Part shown: positions 1-4,366 of the stretch, piece after piece
Numbering within the stretch: position 1 is the first letter of the stretch
Layout: every line of letters starts with the position of its first letter
Source of the DNA: Deltaproteobacteria bacterium
Lineage (GTDB): Bacteria; Desulfobacterota; Binatia; Binatales; Binataceae
Direction: 5' to 3'
Assembly (NCBI GenBank): GCA_021780585.1
Contig: JAJXYM010000194.1
Span: forward strand, 1-7,426
Length of the DNA: 7,426 bases
Translations under genes and position numbers: made by a program
The notes under the pieces: generated by a model
The model's database searches: none
What the model was told of the DNA's origin: nothing
Seen by the model: only the letters and a program-made list of their open reading frames with translations

Positions 1-1
1 G

Positions 2-40
2 ATGGGCGAGACGGATTTGCCCGCCAGTCCTGAACTGTAG
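2..40 (+). CDS. Possible 3' end of an upstream gene (partial)
   Basis: Frame 2 is open from the left edge and ends in TAG at 38-40, giving MGETDLPASPEL. This would leave a 24-base gap before the next plus-strand ATG, a spacing normal for co-transcribed genes. A second open frame (frame 3) runs to a TGA at 66-68 that overlaps the next ATG as ATGA, so which frame is real cannot be settled from 40 to 68 bases. If the following gene is a PIN-type toxin this could be the tail of a partner protein, but that is only an inference from position. Confidence 0.25.
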   Translation: MGETDLPASPEL

Positions 41-64
41 GGCGCGCGCGCCGCGAACGCCGCC

Positions 65-835
65 ATGATCGCATACTTCGACACGGGCGCGTTCGACAGC
101 CTCTATCGGCGCGACGGCTGCACGGCTGCCGACGTCGCCGCGCTGCGCAAGTCGATCTACGGCCGCGGCCTCGCCATGGCGCTCTCGGTCCACCATCTCG
201 AGGAACTGGTGCTGGCGCGGCGGGTGGCGCCGCAGGCGCTCAGCGCGCAAATTCGCTTCACGCTCTCGCTCGCGAGCCTGCGTTCGCTGCTCAAGCCCTC
301 CGCCGATTTACTGTTCGACGAAATCCGCGCCTACGCCACGAGCGGCGCGGCGGGCAGTCCCTTCCTGCACGGCCCGATGGCGGACGCGATCAGCGCCGGG
401 GTTGCGGAACTGGTCGAAAGCGACGGCGAAGAGATCGGCGAGGAGTTCACCGGCGCGCTCGAACGCGCGCGGCGCACGCGGGTGAAATTGAGCGGCGCGA
501 TCATGCGCGCCCGCGCCGCCGCCGCGGCTTCGGCGGACGATCCGATCGCCGCCGCGACGCGCGCGTTGGCGGAAAGCGCCGGCGCGCTTGCCGATTGCGA
601 TCGGCGCGGAATCGACGGCCTGCTCAGGCTGCGCGTCGTGCGGATGGCGGCGGGAGTCGCGGCGGCGGTGGCGCCGCCGCCCACTCTCGAACACGCGATC
701 GCCGCGGCCGCGCGCGCCGAAACCATCGTCAGCGCCGATTCCGATCTGCGTGAATTGATCGATCGTCTGGCGCTCGAAGGTCTCGCCGCCCGCGACTTGC
801 CGGCGTTCCTCACGACGGTGCGCGGCGCCGAGTAA
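65..835 (+). CDS. Probable PIN-like domain protein with a long helical insert
   Basis: The 256-residue product starts MIAYFDTGAF. A short hydrophobic strand followed by Asp6 is how PIN-fold nucleases begin. Glu46/Glu47 lie in the HHLEEL segment, and the C-terminal part carries AETIVSADSDLRELI (Asp225, Asp227), the position where PIN domains place their last metal-binding acidic residues. PIN domains are Mg2+-dependent RNases, often VapC-like toxins, usually of about 130 residues. This protein is nearly twice that length, and residues about 100-215 are a very Ala/Arg-rich, probably helical stretch that I cannot assign. No strong ribosome-binding site precedes the ATG; the region is just GC-rich. 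It converges with the lipoprotein gene, with 44 bases between them. The frame has strong GC third positions and no stops, so the gene itself is likely real. The PIN assignment rests on the two ends only, and a non-nuclease PIN-like protein is possible. Confidence 0.55.
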   Translation: MIAYFDTGAFDSLYRRDGCTAADVAALRKSIYGRGLAMALSVHHLEELVLARRVAPQALSAQIRFTLSLASLRSLLKPSADLLFDEIRAYATSGAAGSPFLHGPMADAISAGVAELVESDGEEIGEEFTGALERARRTRVKLSGAIMRARAAAAASADDPIAAATRALAESAGALADCDRRGIDGLLRLRVVRMAAGVAAAVAPPPTLEHAIAAAARAETIVSADSDLRELIDRLALEGLAARDLPAFLTTVRGAE

Positions 836-879
836 CCGGATCCCGCCGGCGTAAGCCGCCGTCGCGACACGCCGCCGCC

Positions 880-1371
880 TCAGAAACCGAAGCCGATTCC
901 CGGTCCGAACCCGAATCCGAACGGGTTCATCATGTTCATCTGCATCTGTTGCTGCGCCTCGTAATTTTCTTCAGCGGCTTCCTGCTCGTTTTGCGCGATT
1001 CGCGCCTGGATACGCAGATTTTGATATTTCTGGTACGCCGCTTCGTCGCCCACGTAGAGGCAATGGCAGTAGTCGGGGTCGGCGAACCAGTAGCGCATCG
1101 CGCCGTCCTTGCCGACATAATAGTTCACCTTGAGCGGCGGCAGCGTTTTCAAATGTTGCATCTTTTCCGGCGCGTCGGCCGGAATCATATGGAAGCCAGC
1201 CGCCGACAGCATCGGCTCGAGGTCCGCGGCGCGCTGACGCGGAGTCGGGCCGCCGATACCGAGCAGCGAACATCCGCATAGCGTCAGCGCCGCGACTATC
1301 GCGACCGCCGCGACGACGACGCTCGAGGTATGCCGGGCCAGGCTCGCACTCGGGTGTTTGACGATGCGCAT
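880..1371 (-). CDS. Small lipoprotein with a YCHC motif and Gly/Phe tail
   Basis: The 163-residue product has an n-region with Lys/Arg, a hydrophobic core (residues about 18-31) and a lipobox LCGC with the lipidated cysteine at Cys34. It would therefore be exported by Sec and anchored in a membrane facing the periplasm. The mature part contains a compact core, from AAGFHMIPADAPEK through YWFADPDYCHCLYVG (residues about 57-108), followed by a Gln/Glu/Ala-rich coiled-coil-like helix and the tail FGFGFGPGIGFGF. This pattern resembles small hypothetical proteobacterial lipoproteins of unknown function; I make that comparison from memory. The frame is open to another ATG at 1456-1458. I chose the ATG at 1369-1371 because it puts a normal signal peptide at the N-terminus and because the upstream ATG abuts a terminator. 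Neither start has a clear ribosome-binding site. The two closely spaced cysteines (CHC) could bind metal or form a disulfide. Confidence 0.8.
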   Translation of the reverse strand: MRIVKHPSASLARHTSSVVVAAVAIVAALTLCGCSLLGIGGPTPRQRAADLEPMLSAAGFHMIPADAPEKMQHLKTLPPLKVNYYVGKDGAMRYWFADPDYCHCLYVGDEAAYQKYQNLRIQARIAQNEQEAAEENYEAQQQMQMNMMNPFGFGFGPGIGFGF

Positions 1372-1401
1372 GATTGCCGCGCGGTTCGCGATGACCGCCC
1401 G

Positions 1402-1411
1402 ATCATAAATA
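1402..1411 (-). promoter_or_regulatory. Possible -10 element for the lipoprotein gene
   Basis: The only AT-rich patch between the terminator and the lipoprotein start reads TATTTATGAT on the minus strand. It contains TATGAT (five of six to the sigma70 -10 consensus) about 30 bases before the chosen ATG. No convincing -35 hexamer lies at the right distance. The terminator just upstream implies that this gene needs its own promoter, which is the main support. Confidence 0.35.
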
Positions 1412-1461
1412 CGCGCGATCGGGCGCGCGGATTCAGATTTGCCGCGCGGGTTGCGCACATG

Positions 1462-1488
1462 AAAAAGGGGGCGGCCGAAGCCGCCCCC
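1462..1488 (-). terminator. Rho-independent terminator of the DUF1329 gene
   Basis: On the minus strand a perfect 9-bp stem, GGGGGCGGC / GCCGCCCCC, closes the extra-stable UUCG tetraloop on a C-G pair and is followed directly by TTTTT. It starts 42 bases after the DUF1329 stop codon, exactly where an intrinsic terminator is expected. It separates that gene from the lipoprotein gene downstream. Confidence 0.92.
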
Positions 1489-1530
1489 GCCGTTCGCGAT
1501 TCGCCGCTCGCGCGGCGCAATTCGCTCACC

Positions 1531-2886
1531 CTAGCGCATGATCTGCATCAGTCCGCTGGGGGTGCAGTACTTGGTGAAGTCGTGATACTCGGGCGGAGCG
1601 TCGCTGTTGAAACTCGGCCCTACGCCCTTCGCATCGACGGTCGACAGGAAGGTCATGTGTTCGTTCTGAACGTCCCACACCGACCCGCTGGTCGAGTTTG
1701 TGGTCACGTGGCCGACGCCCGGCACGGTCGCGGCGCGCGGTCCGAGCCAGAAAATCTTCCACAGGTTCAGGTTCGAGTCGTAGATGTCGATCCAGGTCGC
1801 ATAGTGGAAATGCGAATCGACATACATCATGCGGCTGCCGTAACAGTAGCCCGCCGATTCCGACGGAATCCGCCGCACGTCGATGATATCGTCCTGGCGA
1901 AGCTGCCACTTGCCCCACGACGGCTTGGGAAAGCCCAGCGGCATATCCCAGTCATCCGGAAACTTGCCGGTCTCCATCGTGTAGTCGTCGATCAGCGACA
2001 GCATCTTGCGCTGTCCGAGGTCGCGCGCGCGGAACAACGCCAGCCCGCCATTGAAGCCGACCGTCTTGTAGTCGTCGAGCACGAAGTCGCTGCCCGCCGC
2101 CGGCGCGCACCGGGCGCTCACCGCCAAACGCAACGAACGCCGCAGCGCCGGGACGAAGACGTAATCGTCCTCCGGCTTCTCCGGGTCCTTGCTGAAGATC
2201 GTCAGGTTGGTGGTGTACTTGGACTGCTCCGGCTCCATCACCATGAACCATTCCGTGAACCAGGAATTGCCCGCCTGCGGCAGGTTCACCGGCACGTCCG
2301 GATCGGTGTTGTAGCCGACCTGCCGGTAAATCCAGACGATCGTGGTGCAGGCGATACTGCCGAAGCGATCCTGCGTGCAGCTCACGCCCGGATGGTCGAA
2401 CTGCTGCGCGTACAGGTTCGGCACGTAGGAAAACCATACGTCGGCCAGCAGCTTGTAGCCCTTGTCCGGCTCCTGCGGATTCGGAAACGGCTCTCCCGCG
2501 ACATAGCCGTTGACGAAGTGATGTCCCGCTGGAGTGGTGCCGACCGAGGTCTGCGAACCATACTTCTCGCTCGCCTCGACGTAACCCTTGGGCAACGGCA
2601 GAATCACCGTCGGCCCGACCGTCATCGCCACGTCAGAGGGCATCTTCCAGAAATACTTGCCCTCGAACAGGGTTTGCATGCCGTACGGCATGAACTGCTT
2701 GTATTGCTGCCAGTTGCTCATTGTGATCGTCGTGCCCGGGGCGATCGTGCCCTGGTTGACGGTGTCCTTGAGCCACTGCTGCATCGGCGCGGGCGGGGTG
2801 AAAGTTTCGTCGGCGCGAGCCAAGGTCGTCGCCGCTCCCCATGCCAGCGCTACCGCCATAAAGACGGCCAATCTGCGCGTTTTCAT
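1531..2886 (-). CDS. Exported DUF1329 family protein
   Basis: The 451-residue product has a classical Sec signal peptide: MKTRR, a hydrophobic core, and an ARA cleavage site after Ala25. The rest matches the DUF1329 family (Pfam PF07044), a large periplasmic or outer-membrane-associated beta-rich family related in fold to lipoprotein-sorting proteins and often encoded beside RND/MMPL-type exporters. Recognisable points are GEPFPNP (residues 131-137), the DYVFVPALRRSLRL strand (241-254), VGFNGG (276-281), and the late HYATWIDIYD then LWKIF segment (361-379). Length is normal for the family. Molecular function is unknown; export or handling of hydrophobic compounds is a guess by association. 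The ATG is supported by the signal peptide and by GAGGAG at 2898-2903 (11 bases upstream). Cys170/Cys180 and Cys260, Cys348, Cys441 could form disulfides after export. No exporter gene is adjacent here, but a broken paralogue lies just upstream. Confidence 0.88.
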   Translation of the reverse strand: MKTRRLAVFMAVALAWGAATTLARADETFTPPAPMQQWLKDTVNQGTIAPGTTITMSNWQQYKQFMPYGMQTLFEGKYFWKMPSDVAMTVGPTVILPLPKGYVEASEKYGSQTSVGTTPAGHHFVNGYVAGEPFPNPQEPDKGYKLLADVWFSYVPNLYAQQFDHPGVSCTQDRFGSIACTTIVWIYRQVGYNTDPDVPVNLPQAGNSWFTEWFMVMEPEQSKYTTNLTIFSKDPEKPEDDYVFVPALRRSLRLAVSARCAPAAGSDFVLDDYKTVGFNGGLALFRARDLGQRKMLSLIDDYTMETGKFPDDWDMPLGFPKPSWGKWQLRQDDIIDVRRIPSESAGYCYGSRMMYVDSHFHYATWIDIYDSNLNLWKIFWLGPRAATVPGVGHVTTNSTSGSVWDVQNEHMTFLSTVDAKGVGPSFNSDAPPEYHDFTKYCTPSGLMQIMR

Positions 2887-2914
2887 TACCGATACTTCTC
2901 CTCACCGGGGGGTT

Positions 2915-2920
2915 AACATA
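2915..2920 (-). promoter_or_regulatory. Possible -10 element in an AT-rich leader of the DUF1329 gene
   Basis: The patch 2913-2930 is the most AT-rich in this part of the window and reads ATTTTTATGTTAACC on the minus strand, with TATGTT (four of six to consensus) 28 bases before the ATG. No good -35 box stands 16-18 bases further up. A competing reading is TTGAAA (2972-2977) as -35 with TATTCC (2949-2954) as a poor -10, at 17-base spacing. Confidence 0.3.
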
Positions 2921-2955
2921 AAAATTTTAACGCTTGCCAGAAGAAGATGGAATAG

Positions 2956-2971
2956 CTTGCGGACTCGCAAG
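2956..2971. promoter_or_regulatory. Short palindrome upstream of the DUF1329 gene
   Basis: CTTGCG-gact-CGCAAG is a perfect 6+4+6 inverted repeat, 69 bases upstream of the DUF1329 start. It could be an operator for a dimeric regulator or a small hairpin. It lies exactly inside the spacer of the alternative TTGAAA/TATTCC promoter. No second copy is seen in the window. Confidence 0.3.
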
Positions 2972-3061
2972 TTTCAATACCGTTTCGTCTGATTTTCGCC
3001 TTATTTATGACGGGACCGCTTCCCGCCGCATTCGCCGGCTCGCCGCAATCGAGCAAAAGTA

Positions 3062-3108
3062 GACCGGAGCGGTTGAGGAAAGCTGCGCTTTTCCGTTCCG
3101 CTCCGGTC
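3062..3108 (-). terminator. Long hairpin, probably the terminator of the decayed DUF1329 paralogue
   Basis: Perfect 11-bp arms GACCGGAGCGG (3062-3072) and CCGCTCCGGTC (3098-3108) enclose a second, inner stem, GGAAAG (3077-3082) with CTTTTCC (3088-3094; one bulged T). Read on the minus strand the structure is followed by TACTTTTGC, a weak T-rich tail, and starts 58 bases after the remnant's final stop. The plus strand has no T-run after it. This fits a surviving intrinsic terminator of the dead minus-strand gene; a REP-like repeat is the alternative, but no second copy is present. Confidence 0.5.
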
Positions 3109-3166
3109 GAATCGTTGGTGCGCCGGCGGCCCGCATCGCCACAGCGACGCGCGGGTGCGTCGCCGA

Positions 3167-3343
3167 CTATTGCGTCACCCGCATCAGTCCGCCTGGCGGG
3201 CGGAACCGCGTGAAGTTTTAGTGGTCGGGCGACGCGTTCTTGTTGAAATACGGCCCGCCGCCGCTGGCGTGATAGGGCGATAGATCCGTCGCGTGGTCGT
3301 TTTGCGCGTCCCGCGCCGCCAGCCTGACCGAGTTGGCGTTCAT
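3167..3343 (-). pseudogene. C-terminal remnant of a second DUF1329 gene, with an in-frame stop
   Basis: Minus-strand translation from 3343 down to the TAG at 3167-3169 aligns without a gap to the last residues of the intact DUF1329 protein. From Asn397 to its C-terminus I count 23 identities in 55 columns, and both reading frames end at the same column. Matching landmarks are D-x-QN-x-H, GxGPxFN, DFT/NFT and the ending P-x-GLM. A TAA at 3218-3220 replaces the codon aligned with His435, so the fragment cannot encode the full C-terminus. Upstream of 3343 the similarity fades and the membrane-protein gene ends at 3412, so some 400 residues of the original protein are missing. The divergence indicates an old paralogue rather than a fresh tandem copy. 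A sequencing error could explain the TAA but not the missing N-terminal part. Confidence 0.8.
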
Positions 3344-3411
3344 GCGGCCGCGCGGCGGCGCGTCCTCCACCCGCGACGCCGGCGAGCGAATTTCGCGATC
3401 GCTCCGTCGCT

Positions 3412-4224
3412 TCAGGCCGCGGCCGAGGCCCCGCCCACGCGCCATCGCCAGGCGAGCGCGATCGCGCCGATCGCCGTCGCCTCCGCGAACAGATACAGAA
3501 TCGCTTCCGCCGCGCCGACCGCGAGTTTCCAGGCCGCCGGCGACCAGGGAAACACGGTCCGATCGATCAGTGCGATAGTCATCAGCCACGGTGCGCGCGC
3601 GATTATTTCAAGTAGCGCGAGACGCTCGAATGAGCATTTGCTCTGACGCCAGGCCGCGCCGATCCCGCGATAGCGGCCGGCCGCGATCGCCGGGAATACA
3701 TACAGTGTGCGGGTCAGGCAGACGACGATCCCCACGAACAGCGCCAACAGCATCGCCGCCGCGTCGAAGCGCAGGCTGCGATCGAAATTCCGCTGTGCGT
3801 AAAGGAGGAGGATGATTGGAACGGCGAGGATTACCCAGACCAGTTGCTGAATTATGGCCGCCGCCAGATACCATGCTTCGGTTTTCCCGAAAGTGAACGG
3901 CAAGCGCCGCGCGACGCTGTCCGCGCCCTCGATCGCCATTTGCGCCCAACCCACGTCGAAGGGCGTGTAAACGATCAGGATCGCAAGATATACCCAGTAA
4001 CCGCCGCCGGCGCCGAGAATGCCATTGACGGTCAGCAGCGCGACCGCGCCCGTCGCGGCGAAGTTGAACAGCGCCGGCGCGCCGCCGATTCGGATCAGGA
4101 GCGGCAAGTGGGTCAGGGGCAGGAGCAAAGCCTCCCGCCAGATCGTCAGCACCGGCAGATCGTCATGCGCCGCCGCGCGCGCCTCGCCCGCGTCGCTCTC
4201 CATCGCCTGTGAGGTCACGCTCAT
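3412..4224 (-). CDS. Multi-pass inner-membrane protein of unknown function
   Basis: The 270-residue product has an acidic N-terminal tail (residues 1-24) and about six hydrophobic segments: roughly 49-70, 75-95, 117-142, 154-172, 203-220 and 234-258. A first amphipathic stretch spans 30-45. Between segments four and five lies FPAIAAGRYRGIGAAWRQSK (residues 177-196). This cytosolic-loop pattern, a short Gly turn followed by an Ala-Trp-Arg-x-Ser helix, is common in bacterial membrane proteins of the GPDPase-membrane-domain type, but the match is too short to name the family. No catalytic motif is visible. The start is well supported: AAAGGA at 4230-4235 lies five bases before the ATG. It is transcribed away from the repeat-protein gene, with 142 bases between the start codons. 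Its stop is followed by the broken DUF1329 end, with no terminator seen before 3108. Confidence 0.85.
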   Translation of the reverse strand: MSVTSQAMESDAGEARAAAHDDLPVLTIWREALLLPLTHLPLLIRIGGAPALFNFAATGAVALLTVNGILGAGGGYWVYLAILIVYTPFDVGWAQMAIEGADSVARRLPFTFGKTEAWYLAAAIIQQLVWVILAVPIILLLYAQRNFDRSLRFDAAAMLLALFVGIVVCLTRTLYVFPAIAAGRYRGIGAAWRQSKCSFERLALLEIIARAPWLMTIALIDRTVFPWSPAAWKLAVGAAEAILYLFAEATAIGAIALAWRWRVGGASAAA

Positions 4225-4366
4225 GGGAATCCTTTCCGGCCGATCACGCCGCGTCGCCGCCTCCGGTTCTGTAGCAGGCTTACGCGATCTTACTCAATCG
4301 AACCGATGACGTTTTTATGATACGCACTTGACCCAGGCCGCGCCGGGCGCGAGGCGTGTTTGATTA
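4225..4366. promoter_or_regulatory. Divergent promoter region between membrane protein and repeat protein
   Basis: This 142-bp region must carry start signals for both divergent genes. On the plus strand GTTTTTATGATACG contains TATGAT (4316-4321), five of six to the -10 consensus and 45 bases before the repeat-protein ATG, without a good -35. On the minus strand TTGAGT followed 18 bases later by TACAGA is a weak candidate for the membrane-protein gene. AT-rich sequence is concentrated at 4286-4322. I see no clear operator palindrome. Confidence 0.4.

Noticed and set aside
331..870. 179-codon minus-strand frame opposite the PIN-like gene
   Set aside because: Low-complexity Ser/Arg/Ala antisense product; the plus-strand frame has better codon use and a plausible fold signature.
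836..879. Terminator between the PIN-like and lipoprotein genes
   Set aside because: Only a 4-bp stem (CGGC-GTAA-GCCG) without a T-run is visible in this convergent gap.
1372..1458. Longer lipoprotein start at 1458
   Set aside because: It would place 29 charged residues before the signal peptide, abuts the upstream terminator, and has no ribosome-binding site.
1330..2916. 528-codon open frame on the plus strand
   Set aside because: It lies antisense to the DUF1329 gene, whose signal peptide, family motifs and terminator are convincing. The product is Arg/His-rich without any domain, as expected from the complement of GC-rich coding DNA.
3007..3213. 68-codon plus-strand frame
   Set aside because: It runs across the long hairpin and antisense to the DUF1329 remnant, has no ribosome-binding site, and shows no recognisable feature.
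3218..3589. 123-codon minus-strand frame as a gene
   Set aside because: Only its C-terminal third has meaning, as a DUF1329 remnant. The N-terminal part is an out-of-frame reading of the membrane-protein gene.
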